The notes: generated by a model from the letters alone, not told the origin. A DNA stretch of 64,000 bases from Candidatus Methylacidithermus pantelleriae (GCF_905250085.1 NZ_CAJNOB010000034.1:80007-144006); one strand, 5' to 3'. Shown: positions 51,109 to 60,804, counted from the stretch's first letter. Program-made: numbers and translations.

Positions 51109-52119
51109 ATGAGGCTTGGGGATCTGCCACAAGAAGCTTTGCCTGCGCTGCCCCAGGAGCTTGAACCTTGTGCGGTGTATGAGCTGGGAAGTAATTCCTT
51201 TAAACTCGTTCAGGCGTTTCGGGAAGGTGCAGATCGGATCTGGATTTTTGCCGATCGAAGTCTTGCCTGCCGGCTGGCAGAAGGGTTGGAGAAAAAAGGG
51301 GAACTGGGTTCAGACGCTGTCCAACGAGGCTTGCGAGCTCTGGAGAGCCTGCGTAGCCAGGAGCAAAAGGGGATTGGACAACGATGGATCTTGGCGACGA
51401 GCGCCGTTCGGGATGCTCACAATCGAGAAGAATTTCTTTCTCAAGTAGAGGAACTTCTTGGAATCCGGCCGGTGGTGCTGTCGGGATGGCAAGAGGCGAG
51501 CCTAATTCTTCAAGGGGTAGCGACGGATCCGCAATGGACGCAGTTAGCGCTTGAGGTAGTGGACGTGGGAGGAGGAAGTTGCGAGTGGATGGAAGGGGCA
51601 GGAGGAGAGTTGTGGGCCGCCGCCTCCCTGCCTCTTGGAAGCGTCCGGCTGCGGGAAGCTTTCCTTAAGGATTTCCCGGTGGGTCCGGAGGTCGTACGCA
51701 ACCTTAAGGCATTTTTGTACGAGCGGGTGGCAAAGGCGACGGCTGACTTTGCGAGGCGGGCCCAGGTCCTTGTAGCGACTGGGGGAGCGGTCACGGCTGC
51801 GGCTTCCTTCCGGGAAAAGGAAGTAGCTCTGCGACTTCGCTGCGGTGGGAAGGTCTGGATCCCGCGGGAGACACTGGAGGAAACCCTGGGTAAGCTCCAA
51901 GAGCTTAGCTGGGAAAATCTCCTGCAGGAAACTTCCATAGAAAAGGAACGGGCCGATCTTCTCATTCCAGGTTTGTGCATCCTCTCCGTGACATTGGAGT
52001 TAGCCGGAGGGAAGGGCGTTTGGATTAGCGGGCGCGGGTTACGGTATGGAGCGTTGGCTCGGTGGCTAGGGCAAGGTGCTCGACCGGTTGTCCTGTGGAA
52101 GGTGGAAAAGGGCTCGTGA
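51109..52119 (+). CDS. Ppx/GppA-family phosphatase, short form
   Basis: A 336-residue protein with the ASKHA fold of exopolyphosphatase/pppGpp phosphatase: YELGSNSFKLVQAFREG (phosphate-1 loop, with Glu instead of the usual Asp before LGSNS), ATSAVRDAHNREEFL, VLSGWQEASLILQGV and VVDVGGGSCEWME (phosphate-2 loop). The C-terminal HD-like domain of long Ppx proteins is absent. It would degrade polyphosphate or pppGpp. ATG at 51109 is chosen over the TTG at 51103. It lies 42 bp after clpB, perhaps cotranscribed. Confidence 0.8.
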   Translation: MRLGDLPQEALPALPQELEPCAVYELGSNSFKLVQAFREGADRIWIFADRSLACRLAEGLEKKGELGSDAVQRGLRALESLRSQEQKGIGQRWILATSAVRDAHNREEFLSQVEELLGIRPVVLSGWQEASLILQGVATDPQWTQLALEVVDVGGGSCEWMEGAGGELWAAASLPLGSVRLREAFLKDFPVGPEVVRNLKAFLYERVAKATADFARRAQVLVATGGAVTAAASFREKEVALRLRCGGKVWIPRETLEETLGKLQELSWENLLQETSIEKERADLLIPGLCILSVTLELAGGKGVWISGRGLRYGALARWLGQGARPVVLWKVEKGS

Positions 52120-52411
52120 AAGACAGCGGGGCACCGAGCGCCGGCGGGGCTGGTGAGGGATGATGGGCGCAAAACAACGGGGTGTGCTGCTGGAGAGGGA
52201 TGGCTCTTTTTGGTTTTTTCTCTCCAAAAACGCTTCTTAAAGGAGAGGGGACAAACGGAATCGACCTTATTGGGAGAAGGCCAAAGGATGGAAAGGGAAA
52301 AGACTTGCAAGGAACATGGGGTGATGATTTGCGTCCAGAAACCCTAGGACTTGTGTCACGTGGTGTGGAGAAGTCCCTCTGGGAAAGAAAAAACCTGTGG
52401 AAGGAGGCATC

Positions 52412-52819
52412 TTGTCCAACGGATCGAAAGGCAAAGAACTGCCCTCGGCGAAGGAAATCGAAGAGGGGACCCTCTTTTGGCCTCGGTTTGATCGGTCTAG
52501 CCTTCTCCCGTGTGTAACCGTCGATGCGCGAACGGGGAGGGTCCTTATGGTTGCCTACATGAACCGGGAAGCCTTAGAGAGGACCCTGCGGACAAGACGG
52601 GCAACTTTTTTTAGCCGTTCTCGCCAAGCGTTATGGGTCAAGGGAGAGACGTCCGGTTGCTACCTGGACGTGGTAGAGGTTTTAGTGGACTGCGACCAGG
52701 ATGCGTTACTTGTCAAAGTCATCCCTCGGAAGGAAGAGGATCTCTGCCACACAGGACGATCCAGTTGTTTTTACCGGAGAGTGGTCGGAGAGGAGGAATT
52801 CTGGCTGGAGCATGTGTGA
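52412..52819 (+). CDS. hisI: Phosphoribosyl-AMP cyclohydrolase
   Basis: A 135-residue enzyme with the HisI motifs ARTGRVLMVAYMNREAL, FFSRSRQALWVKGETSG, the zinc-site DCDQDALL and CHTGRSSCFYRR. It hydrolyses phosphoribosyl-AMP, the third step of histidine synthesis. AAGGAGG at 52401-52407 lies 5 bases before the TTG at 52412, which is therefore the preferred start over GTG 52397. It is a lone his gene here, not followed by hisE. Confidence 0.9.
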   Translation: MSNGSKGKELPSAKEIEEGTLFWPRFDRSSLLPCVTVDARTGRVLMVAYMNREALERTLRTRRATFFSRSRQALWVKGETSGCYLDVVEVLVDCDQDALLVKVIPRKEEDLCHTGRSSCFYRRVVGEEEFWLEHV

Positions 52820-52924
52820 CGATGGTAGGGTAATCTGGAGGGAACCTCGCCAGGAAAGGGTCCCGGGTTTTGGGAGCTTCGCAGTACCAGACGTTGCACG
52901 AAAAAACGTTTTTACCCTTTGCGG

Positions 52925-54085
52925 TTACGTTTGGTGGACCGACCGAGCCCGACGAACCCCCTTCTCGTGAAAAACCCTTCGAGGCGGCTTCGGGCGCTGC
53001 TTCCGACCGACAAACGGCTCTTGGAGGATCCATCGAACCAGCCCTGCCAAGCGGGGACGCCCGTCATGGTATGCCCAGGGAAAGGGGCACTGACTTTTCC
53101 CCACGGCACAGAATCTCCACGCACCGTATTGAACAAAGAGCGTTTGAAGTCCTGGATCCAGAGGAGATGGGCTAGCTACCGTAGAAAGACTTCCGGCCAG
53201 GGGGCGTAACCAATCTTCCAGCGATTCTAAGGGAACAACGTCCACATAGATCAGCCGGTACCCGAAGCTAGGGGAAAACTCACGAGAACTTCGAAGGATG
53301 ACCGTCCACTGGAGACTTTCTCCCGGCGTCCACACCGGCCACCCCATGGCATGGGCGATCGTTCTGGCTTCCTGGATTTGCCGAGTCGCCACCGGATCCG
53401 GGGGTGGGCAGGGTAGCTTCGTGGACCAGCGTCGGAGTGCCTCGGCAAGCCGATGGCAAAATGCCGTGAGGTGACTCTGGGGCAGGACGAGGATGCTTTG
53501 AGGGGAAAGACAACCAAGCTGCCCGTAGAGGGCAATGTCATAAGCGCACCGATCGATCAGTTCTTCTGGAAGGTCGTGGACTTTGCCTAGCCAGATAAGA
53601 CTAGCCCTGGGGCCGTAGGCCACAAAGGTCTGAGCAGGTTCGAGGTTTTCTCTCACCTTTTGGATCGTCTCCTGGGTACCAAAAGCAATGACGGCCTCTG
53701 CTGAGCGCAGGGCTTGCCAATCCAGTTCCCTATCAAAGGCGAGAAACGGCTGGAGCCGGGATGGGAGGAGAGAGAAAAACCGTTGGAACGCTTCCTCTTG
53801 AGCGCGCGGAATTTTTGCACGGTTGAGCGAACCCAGAAGCAATCCCCCCAGGAGGCTTTGCCATCCGCTGATCGCGAGATTTCCGGCAAGCACATGGTAA
53901 ATCGTGCGGGGGGAGAGGGCTTTTGCCTCCAATCCCTTGCCCAAGGGGACCCATTGATCCAGGGCTTGCCAGTTGCCGAGTTCAAAGGAAAGCCAGTATT
54001 GAAGATCCCTTCTACCCCGCAGTCCTAGCTCGGGAAACTGGCGGCAGAAAGGCCCCAGAAGCTCGATTCGTTCCGCGGTAGTCAT
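52925..54085 (-). CDS. LuxC-like acyl-CoA/acyl reductase
   Basis: A 386-residue protein of the LuxC reductase family (aldehyde dehydrogenase fold). Key segments are IYHVLAGNLAISGWQSLLGG (the nucleotide-binding region), EAVIAFGTQETIQ, VAYGPRASLIWL, and YGQLGCLSPQSILV, where the Cys is the expected acyl-thioester nucleophile. LuxC reduces a protein-bound or CoA-bound fatty acid to an aldehyde with NADPH. ATG at 54085 overlaps the luxE-like stop (ATGA), so the two are translationally coupled. No luxA/luxB or luxD is visible in the window. Confidence 0.78.
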   Translation of the reverse strand: MTTAERIELLGPFCRQFPELGLRGRRDLQYWLSFELGNWQALDQWVPLGKGLEAKALSPRTIYHVLAGNLAISGWQSLLGGLLLGSLNRAKIPRAQEEAFQRFFSLLPSRLQPFLAFDRELDWQALRSAEAVIAFGTQETIQKVRENLEPAQTFVAYGPRASLIWLGKVHDLPEELIDRCAYDIALYGQLGCLSPQSILVLPQSHLTAFCHRLAEALRRWSTKLPCPPPDPVATRQIQEARTIAHAMGWPVWTPGESLQWTVILRSSREFSPSFGYRLIYVDVVPLESLEDWLRPLAGSLSTVASPSPLDPGLQTLFVQYGAWRFCAVGKSQCPFPWAYHDGRPRLAGLVRWILQEPFVGRKQRPKPPRRVFHEKGVRRARSVHQT

Positions 54086-55152
54086 AGGGACGACCGGAGC
54101 TCGTCGACGAGGAGAGAACATCCTCGCATGATCCTAGCTTCGGGATGGCGCCCGAGAAGGCGAAACCCCTCCTGCGTGCGAATGGCTTCATCCTCGGTAT
54201 CGACGGCCAGGACCGAATCCACGTTGGCCAGATCGAACCAGCGAACCCAACCCCGATGGCCGACGGGCACTTCCTTTCCGCTGGCTGGATCGATAACGAG
54301 CACCCTTGCCCATGGGGGTGTCCGGTGGGATTCCCGAAGCCCGCGGGCGTAGGCTTGGCTACTGAGTTCGGTCATTCCGTACTCATCCCAAATGTTATCG
54401 TCGGGCAGGCCAAAGGCGCGGGCAAGTTCCCCGTACAAAATCTCTTTGGAAAGGGTTGTCCTTCGGCCTTTCAACCCGCCAGTCTGCAAAAGAAAGCTAC
54501 CGGGTGAAAGATTGGGGTTCCAACCTCGGGGCCAATTTTCCAGAAGAAACACGAAAGCCAAGGCAGGTCCGCAGATTCCCACTGGCCGAGTGCGAGCACA
54601 GGCCTGGTCCAACGCCTTTCGAAAGGCACCGACTTGGAGGGTGCCGTGATCGATCCAAAAGTATCTTCGGGACCCCCAAAAGGAGAACATTCGAACCAGG
54701 GAAGAATGGGGAGCTTTCCGGGGTGAGGGGGTTAAAAAATGAAGCTCAGCTGTAGCATAGGGGAGTCCTGCCCGCTTGGCTCCTTCCTGCGCGGACCACC
54801 GATAAAGATCGATGGAACGCATCCGGTGAATTCCAGGGGAGCCGCGAGTGGTGCCACTGGTTTCAAACATGACCTTAGCTGCGGATGGGTCTCCGCAGAA
54901 AACAGGGGTTTCTTTAAAAATCGCCTGGGGGAGCGCCGGAATGTCCCGCCACGAGACGGGTTGGGTCCCAAGGAGCGAGACCAGGCGGCGGTACGGGGGA
55001 CAGTGGTGGGCGTGGTATTGGAAAAGCGCCAGCGCGAGCCGATCCCAATCTTTCTCTTCCCAAGAAAGTTGGGAAAGAAGTTGGATCCAGCGTTGTCTTT
55101 GCGCTGCCCGGGTAAAGTCGAGAGCCGTGAGGGATGCGTTTCGCACGTTCAT
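54082..55152 (-). CDS. LuxE-like acyl-protein synthetase (AMP-binding)
   Basis: A 356-residue enzyme of the LuxE family. The AMP-binding motif FETSGTTRGSPG is at ~105, with LPQAIFKETPVF before it; DDNIWDEYGMTELSSQAYARG matches the adenylate-forming YGMTE motif. LuxE activates fatty acids as acyl-AMP, transfers them to its own cysteine and hands them to LuxC. ATG at 55152 is preferred; a TTG at 55200 is possible. A TATAGT box near 55209-55214 on the minus strand may be the -10 promoter element. Confidence 0.78.
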   Translation of the reverse strand: MNVRNASLTALDFTRAAQRQRWIQLLSQLSWEEKDWDRLALALFQYHAHHCPPYRRLVSLLGTQPVSWRDIPALPQAIFKETPVFCGDPSAAKVMFETSGTTRGSPGIHRMRSIDLYRWSAQEGAKRAGLPYATAELHFLTPSPRKAPHSSLVRMFSFWGSRRYFWIDHGTLQVGAFRKALDQACARTRPVGICGPALAFVFLLENWPRGWNPNLSPGSFLLQTGGLKGRRTTLSKEILYGELARAFGLPDDNIWDEYGMTELSSQAYARGLRESHRTPPWARVLVIDPASGKEVPVGHRGWVRWFDLANVDSVLAVDTEDEAIRTQEGFRLLGRHPEARIMRGCSLLVDELRSSL

Positions 55153-55232
55153 CCAGAAGGAAGCCGGTTTGTAGAGTTTTGGTTTTTCCGTTTTTGCCAA
55201 ATTACACTATACAGAAAAAGGAAAGTGAGTTT

Positions 55233-55523
55233 GTGCCAGTTGTGGGAAAAAGCGCAAAAGAAAGTTGTCTCAGCTTGGCCGCACGGTTTGAGGGAGAACT
55301 CGGGTGCGCGGAGGATCTGGTGTTGCAAACCTCTTTCCAGGGGCGACTGTGGGTGAAGGGGAACCTCCAGATCCAAAGCGGAGCTCGGGTGACGGGGGAC
55401 ATCGTGGCGGGGGCTTTAACTGTGGCACCTGGAGCATGGGTCCGGGGAGAGGTTCACGTCGGGCCGCGGCGAGAAAACAAGGGAATTTTCCGGTGGATTA
55501 AGGCTCATGGGTTTCCTTTTTAG
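55233..55523 (+). CDS. Bactofilin-type polymer-forming protein
   Basis: A 96-residue beta-helix-like protein. The repeated pattern of Gly and hydrophobic residues (ARFEGELGCAEDLVLQTSFQ, GRLWVKGNLQIQSGARVTGD, IVAGALTVAPGAWVRGEVHV) matches bactofilins, which polymerise into cytoskeletal filaments or scaffolds near the membrane. GTG at 55233 is the most plausible start (GGAAAG 8 bases upstream). Its last 17 bases overlap the next gene. It lies divergent from the luxE-like gene. Confidence 0.72.
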   Translation: MPVVGKSAKESCLSLAARFEGELGCAEDLVLQTSFQGRLWVKGNLQIQSGARVTGDIVAGALTVAPGAWVRGEVHVGPRRENKGIFRWIKAHGFPF

Positions 55524-56256
55524 AAAAGGAAAAGCAAAGCGGCTGCTTCGGTGCCCCTATTGCGGGGCAGCTCAGTGGGAAGCTGCGGGTGCCATTTCAA
55601 CCCTTTGCCGGAGCTGCCGCAAGTACATTGCTTTGGAAGTGGGAGGTCGTCCCAAAGCTACAGCTCGACCCAAGCCTACCCGAGCGATTCGGTGCCTGTA
55701 CTGCGGATCGGAACAAAAGGTCTATGAAGACGCCCTTTCAACCACTTGTGGATTCTGCGGGCGACATCTTGATGTGGGGAGCTATCTTATCCGCGGGCGA
55801 TTTGGAAAACGGATTTACACGCAAGGAGATGTGTTTTTTGCCAAGGGTTCTCTTTACATTGGCCCAGAAGTCGTGGGGAGAAGGGTTCTTATTGGAGGCG
55901 AGCTCCGGACGACGGTCCACGGGCTAGAACTTGTGGAAATCCGGGAAGAGGGGAGAGTGCGGGGCACGATCCGGGCCCCAATGGTCCGGGTCGCCGCGGG
56001 GGCAGACAGTTCGGTTCGCGGGGTTTTGTGTCGGTGCCTCCGAGTGGAGGGGCTTCTTTGGGTGGAAGGGAAGGTGATGGCCCAGGAGATCGAAGTGGGA
56101 AAGAGGGGTATTCTGGAGGCTAGCGAGGTGAAGGCTGGATCGCTCCAGGTCAGTTCTGGCGGCGGTTTCCATGCCAGGACAACCCTTTTGCCAGAAATGG
56201 AACAGAAGGAGGATTTTTCCATCCTTGACAGAAAGACCGAGGAATGTCAGCTGTAA
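55507..56256 (+). CDS. Zn-ribbon pair fused to a bactofilin-like domain
   Basis: A 249-residue protein with two CxxC zinc ribbons, CPYCGAAQWEAA..CRSC (~16-36) and CLYCGSEQKVYED..CGFC (~63-84), followed by a Gly-rich beta-helix stretch (~95-225) with the bactofilin-like pattern (KGSLYIGPEVVGRRVLIGGE, VHGLELVEIREEGRVRGTIR, VEGLLWVEGKVMAQEIEVG). It probably works with the upstream bactofilin. The Zn-ribbons may bind nucleic acid or protein. The combination is uncommon to my knowledge. Confidence 0.72.
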   Translation: MGFLFRKGKAKRLLRCPYCGAAQWEAAGAISTLCRSCRKYIALEVGGRPKATARPKPTRAIRCLYCGSEQKVYEDALSTTCGFCGRHLDVGSYLIRGRFGKRIYTQGDVFFAKGSLYIGPEVVGRRVLIGGELRTTVHGLELVEIREEGRVRGTIRAPMVRVAAGADSSVRGVLCRCLRVEGLLWVEGKVMAQEIEVGKRGILEASEVKAGSLQVSSGGGFHARTTLLPEMEQKEDFSILDRKTEECQL

Positions 56257-56273
56257 AAGCGAAGCCTTTTCCT

Positions 56274-56432
56274 ATGTCCCAGCATCCGAGTCTGAAACGG
56301 GCCGCCAAAAGCCTTGCGGCCAAGCGTAATGTACTGAAACGGTTTGAACGCATTAGGCTTCTTAAGCGTCAGGGGCGCTGGAAGGAAGGGGATCGAGTTT
56401 TCGGGCTTCCGAAAACTCTTCCTCTAGCCTAG
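56274..56432 (+). CDS. Small basic protein of the Chlamydiae/Verrucomicrobia type
   Basis: A 52-residue Lys/Arg-rich protein (MSQHPSLKRAAKSLAAKRNV, then LKRFERIRLLKRQGRWKEGD and VFGLPK). The start MSxHPSLKR and the ending WxEGDxVFGLPK are typical of the small basic protein family conserved in the Chlamydiae/Verrucomicrobia lineages (TIGR04137, as I recall it), possibly ribosome-associated. The frame is open to ATG 56244 inside the preceding gene, but the family starts with MSxHPS. It convergently overlaps the glycosyltransferase by 4 bases. Confidence 0.8.
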   Translation: MSQHPSLKRAAKSLAAKRNVLKRFERIRLLKRQGRWKEGDRVFGLPKTLPLA

Positions 56433-57631
56433 GGTTTGCTTTCCGGATGGAGCTCGCTTACGGGAAGTCCGAGCTCGTGGGCAAAGGTTTGGATCCAACT
56501 ATCCCAGCTGGGAAAGGGTCGCCTTTTGCACTCTTCGAAAAGCCGCTGGTAAGTCGCAGGAGACGTGAGGAGTTCTTCCATCGCCGAGGAGAGTTTTTCG
56601 GGAGAATGGACGTCGGTTACGAGGCACCCTCCCGCGGCTGCCAGTTCCCCACTGGCCCCCTCACGGCTACAGATACACGGGCGGCCTAACCAGGTGCTCT
56701 CCAGAATAGGAAAACCAAAACCCTCGTCTAGGGAGGGGAAGACAGTGAAACTGGCTTCCCCGTACAGTCGCACCAGAGTCTCGTCGTCCACGTGGTGGAA
56801 CCAAAGGACTGGCCAGCCCTCCCTTCGGCAGTGCTGGCGGAGTTCCTCGACGGTGGATTCGAATCCCTTGCCAATCCGTCCCACGAGAACCAGCTGAAAG
56901 GAACAACCCTTTTTCCAGAGGATCTCGCAGGCGTGCAAGAGCGTCCGGTGATTCTTGCGCTCGTTGAAGCTTGAGACACAAAGGACACGACGACTTCCAT
57001 AGTTGGGCAACACATGGGGTCGATCGACTGGGAGACTGGGTGGCCAGGGAAAAACCAGAGTTTGGGTGGTCAATGGGATTCCGGAAGCCTCACACCACTG
57101 AAGATATTCCGTTCGGACGGCCTGCGAGGGGCAAATCACGGCGTACGCTTTGGGGAGTTGTTGCAAAAAGGAAACAAAATAAGAGAGGGAATGAGAGCGG
57201 GCTTGTCCGGTGTGCAAGGGGATAAGATCGTGGAGGACGGCAATCCAACGAGTTCCTCGCGTGATCCACGCCTGGAGAAACTGGGAACGCGTGTCCATCA
57301 CATTTTCCAGTGTAAAGAGATAGACCCCGTTTTGGGAAAAGATCTCGCGTCCGACGCGACGGTAAGCATGATCCCAGTGTTGAGCTAGTCGGCCGAAGAA
57401 AAAGGAAAGTCCGACCGGTTCTTGTCCTTGTTGCCCTTGGGGAAGCAAGGGGGAAGAAAGCAAAAATTTTTCCCTCGGAGAAAGCCTTGCGTAGAGCCGC
57501 CAAAGAGGATCCCATACCAGTGGGATTACCTGGTAACGGGCCGAAAAATGGTGGTAAAAATAGCGGATCCAGCGTTCCACACCGGTGTGTTTGAGCGAGC
57601 GGGTAGCTGCTGTGACATCGACTAGGATCAT
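56429..57631 (-). CDS. Glycosyltransferase family 4/1 (GT-B)
   Basis: A 400-residue protein with the GT-B C-terminal domain: VLCVSSFNERKNHRTLLHA (~225), FQLVLVGRIGKGFE, WFHHVDDETLVRLYGEA and the EGFGFPILESTWLGRPCI motif with the conserved EGFG..E nucleotide-sugar binding glutamates, then SGELAAAGG. It would add sugars to a surface or capsule glycan. GGAAGAAAG lies a few bases before the ATG. Not in an operon with other glycan genes. Confidence 0.88.
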   Translation of the reverse strand: MILVDVTAATRSLKHTGVERWIRYFYHHFSARYQVIPLVWDPLWRLYARLSPREKFLLSSPLLPQGQQGQEPVGLSFFFGRLAQHWDHAYRRVGREIFSQNGVYLFTLENVMDTRSQFLQAWITRGTRWIAVLHDLIPLHTGQARSHSLSYFVSFLQQLPKAYAVICPSQAVRTEYLQWCEASGIPLTTQTLVFPWPPSLPVDRPHVLPNYGSRRVLCVSSFNERKNHRTLLHACEILWKKGCSFQLVLVGRIGKGFESTVEELRQHCRREGWPVLWFHHVDDETLVRLYGEASFTVFPSLDEGFGFPILESTWLGRPCICSREGASGELAAAGGCLVTDVHSPEKLSSAMEELLTSPATYQRLFEECKRRPFPSWDSWIQTFAHELGLPVSELHPESKP

Positions 57632-57763
57632 TACGCTTTCTTTCTTCCAAGTATATTCCTAATCCACGAAGGGCCCAGGCCAACTGGATCCCATGGGAGG
57701 GAAGTTTTTGACGGATTGTTCCAGGTGCTGGCCATTTCTTAAAAACCAAGGGAGGGAAGAGTC

Positions 57764-58453
57764 ATGGAAATCTACCTTCGCTATTACGGTCATGCTTGTT
57801 TTTCGATCGAGGCGGGAGAGACCATTCTTTTATTTGATCCCTTTATTCGTTCCAATCCTTTGGCCGCGGGCAAGGTAGACCCGCTTGCGCTTCGGCCCCA
57901 TTACATTCTGGTCTCTCACGGGCATAGGGATCATGTGGAAGACACCTCCTGGATTGCGGGTTTATCCCAAGCTCAGGTGGTGGCAAACTTCGAGGTGGCG
58001 CAATGGTTGGAGCGCCAGGGAGTCAAGCGTACTTATCCCATGAATTTCGGGGGAGTTCTGCGGTTTGTGGGAGGGGAGGCTCGCTTTGTTCCCGCAGCCC
58101 ATTCGTCGAGCTTACCCGATGGCAGTTACGGCGGAAACCCCGGGGGTTTTGTCCTTATGCTGGAAAAAAAGACTCTCTACTACAGCGGAGATACTTCTCT
58201 TACGAGCGAAATGGGGCTTTTGGGAGAACTCTACTCCCCAGAGACGTCGATTTTGCCCATTGGGGGAACGTTTACTATGGACATTGAGGAAGCCGTCCAT
58301 GCCGCCAGGTTTTTGCGGAGCCGGCGGGTCGTTGGTGTTCACTACGACACGTTTGAGGCCATTCGGATTGACCACGAAAAGGCCCGCAACACGTTTGCCG
58401 CGGCGGGAATCGAGCTCCAGTTGGTACCCATCGGAGAAAGCATTAGATTGTAA
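57764..58453 (+). CDS. UPF0173 metal-dependent hydrolase (metallo-beta-lactamase fold)
   Basis: A 229-residue protein: YYGHACFSIEAG at the start, the zinc motif LVSHGHRDHVEDTSW (HxHxDH), PAAHSSSLPDGSYGGNPGGF, LYYSGDTSLTSEM with the bridging Asp, and GVHYDTFEAI near the end. Such proteins are hydrolases of unknown substrate, found in many bacteria and archaea. GGGAGGGAAGAG precedes the ATG by 3 bases. The next gene starts 164 bp on. Confidence 0.88.
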   Translation: MEIYLRYYGHACFSIEAGETILLFDPFIRSNPLAAGKVDPLALRPHYILVSHGHRDHVEDTSWIAGLSQAQVVANFEVAQWLERQGVKRTYPMNFGGVLRFVGGEARFVPAAHSSSLPDGSYGGNPGGFVLMLEKKTLYYSGDTSLTSEMGLLGELYSPETSILPIGGTFTMDIEEAVHAARFLRSRRVVGVHYDTFEAIRIDHEKARNTFAAAGIELQLVPIGESIRL

Positions 58454-58617
58454 AGGTAGCGGGGGAACGGTTTTGGAAACCGTGGATCCTTGCTGCCTCC
58501 AGGACACGCGTCTTTTTCGGAGAAAAGCGGGACCAGGACCGGAAAAGAGGCTTTTCCTCGAGAAGGATGGCACGGTAACCCAAAGCGCTAAGGTCCCGTG
58601 AAAGAAGGTCCAGGCCT

Positions 58618-60804
58618 ATGAACCGTCTCGCTGAGCAGAAGAGCCTCTATCTGCGCCAGCACGCAAACAATCCGGTGGATTGGTACCCATGGGGAGAGGA
58701 AGCGCTGCGCAAGGCCAGGGAGGAAAACAAGCCCATTTTTCTTTCCATCGGATATGCCAGTTGTCACTGGTGTCACGTGATGGCCAAGGAGTCGTTTGAG
58801 GATTCTCAGATTGCCCAGTTGCTCAATGAGCGGTTTGTTCCGGTCAAAGTGGATCGAGAAGAGCGACCGGACCTTGACGAGTTATACATGGCCTTTGTTC
58901 AGGCCACGACAGGCCAGGGAGGGTGGCCCCTTTCGGTTTGGCTAACGCCGGATCGAAAACCTTTCTATGGAGGCACCTATTTTCCCAAGGACGACCGGTG
59001 GGGCCGCCCTGGGTTTGGGAGGGTGCTGGAGCGAATCGCTTGGCTTTGGGAAAACCAGCCCGAGCGTTTGAGAGAGCATGGCGAGCAAGCGGTTCAACGT
59101 CTTAAAGAACTTTTGCATTTGCGGGGCGATTCCGGGGGAGAGGAAGCGGTAGGGAGCTTGCCCGCAGAAATTGTGGAAAACGTTTTCCAAGCGTTTCGCC
59201 AAGATTTTGATCCGGTTCACGGTGGTTTTGGCGGAGCTCCAAAATTTCCGCGGCCTTCGATTCTTTTCTTTCTTTTCCGCTATGCTGCCTGGAGACGACC
59301 GGTGGATCCCCGGGCCGGAGAGGCCCTGGGCATGGCTTGTAAAACCCTCGAGGGGATGGGACGGGGAGGGATTCGGGACCATTTGGGAGGAGGTTTTCAC
59401 CGATACGCCGTGGATGGAGCGTGGAAGGTACCGCACTTTGAAAAAATGCTCTACGATCAGGCGCAGCTGGCCCTGGTTTACCTGGAAGGGTTTCAATGGA
59501 CCGGTGCAAGAGAGTGGGCGGAAGTGGCTCGAGAGACCCTCGAGTTTGCACTGCGGGAGCTCGCTTCTCGCGAGGGAGCTTTCTATTCTTCCTTGGCTGC
59601 CGATAGCCCCGATCCCCAATCCGGAGGAGAACCGAAAGAGGGAGCCTTTTACCTGTGGACACTGGAAGAGCTAGACAGCGTGCTCGAGGAGCCTCTCCGG
59701 GAACTGGTCCACCGGTTTTACGGCCTTTCCCCGGAGGGGAACATTCCGCAGGAGGTGGATGCGCACGGGGAGCTTCGGCGTAAAAATGTCTTGTGGCAGG
59801 CCGCTATGCTGGAGGAGGTGGCCCAGGAACTGGGTCTTTCGAGAGAAGAAGCATCCCAGTTGCTCCAACTGGCCAGAAGGCAATTATGGGAAGCACGCGA
59901 GAGGCGCCCCAAACCTTGGGTCGATGACAAGATTGTGGCAGGCTGGAACGGGTTGATGATCTCGGCCTTGGCAAGGGTGGGGACCGCCCTGGAGGAGGCC
60001 GTTTTTGTGGAATGTGCCGAAAGGTGTGGGGAGTTTCTCTGGTCTCAATTCTGGGATCCCCTCAATGAGCGCTTGTTTCGGATCTACCGCAATGGCGTTT
60101 CCGATATTGGGGGGTTTGCGCTCGATTATGCCTGTGTGGTCAGCGGGTTTTTAGAACTCTTCGAGGCTACCGGGCGGGAAGAGTGGCTTGAACGCGCCTG
60201 CCGCGTGCAACACTCCATGGACCGCCGGTTTTGGGACGATGGAGAAGGCGGTTATTTTGCGGCAGAGGAAGATCCTTCTCTTTGGTTGCGGCTCAAAGAG
60301 CGATATGATGGCGCGGAGCCGGCACCTCAATCGATAGCCTTATCCAATCTTGTGCGCCTGTCCAGCTGGACTGGGGAGAAAACGTACTGGGACCGGGCGG
60401 AGGCCTTGGTACGTGCCGAAGGAAAGATCCTCCAACGCTTTCCGGAAGCACTTCCATGGTTTGCCGGTGTCCTTCCGCGGCTAGAAGCCCCCCCTACTCA
60501 GCTGGTTTTAGTGGCAAGCCATTGGGATGACCGGGCACGGGAATTAAAGAAGGCTCTTTTTGAGCGATTCCTTCCTTTTGTGGAAAAAGTCTTGGTCAGC
60601 CGGCCAACTGGGACGCTGAGGGAAGTAAGAGACAGGGTTGCGAACGAACTTCAGTGGCTCCCGAAGGACGATCCAGGGCCGTCCGTATATATCTGTCAAA
60701 AGGGAGCCTGCCAGGTTCCCATCCGCGATCCACGGATTTTTGAGGCAACCCTTAAGGAGCTTGCACCAAGAACTCCAGAGGAGGTCGCGCCCGCTTATGG
60801 TTGA
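58618..60804 (+). CDS. YyaL/Spata20-like thioredoxin-domain protein (DUF255)
   Basis: A 728-residue protein. The N-terminal ~160 residues form a thioredoxin-like DUF255 domain: [37 protein letters not shown] (CxxC, ~49-52), [37 protein letters not shown]. The rest (~200-690) is a six-hairpin-like alpha/alpha barrel with [40 protein letters not shown]. The family resembles cellobiose epimerase folds; its activity is not known. Its stop overlaps the serS start by 8 bases. Confidence 0.9.
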   Translation: MNRLAEQKSLYLRQHANNPVDWYPWGEEALRKAREENKPIFLSIGYASCHWCHVMAKESFEDSQIAQLLNERFVPVKVDREERPDLDELYMAFVQATTGQGGWPLSVWLTPDRKPFYGGTYFPKDDRWGRPGFGRVLERIAWLWENQPERLREHGEQAVQRLKELLHLRGDSGGEEAVGSLPAEIVENVFQAFRQDFDPVHGGFGGAPKFPRPSILFFLFRYAAWRRPVDPRAGEALGMACKTLEGMGRGGIRDHLGGGFHRYAVDGAWKVPHFEKMLYDQAQLALVYLEGFQWTGAREWAEVARETLEFALRELASREGAFYSSLAADSPDPQSGGEPKEGAFYLWTLEELDSVLEEPLRELVHRFYGLSPEGNIPQEVDAHGELRRKNVLWQAAMLEEVAQELGLSREEASQLLQLARRQLWEARERRPKPWVDDKIVAGWNGLMISALARVGTALEEAVFVECAERCGEFLWSQFWDPLNERLFRIYRNGVSDIGGFALDYACVVSGFLELFEATGREEWLERACRVQHSMDRRFWDDGEGGYFAAEEDPSLWLRLKERYDGAEPAPQSIALSNLVRLSSWTGEKTYWDRAEALVRAEGKILQRFPEALPWFAGVLPRLEAPPTQLVLVASHWDDRARELKKALFERFLPFVEKVLVSRPTGTLREVRDRVANELQWLPKDDPGPSVYICQKGACQVPIRDPRIFEATLKELAPRTPEEVAPAYG

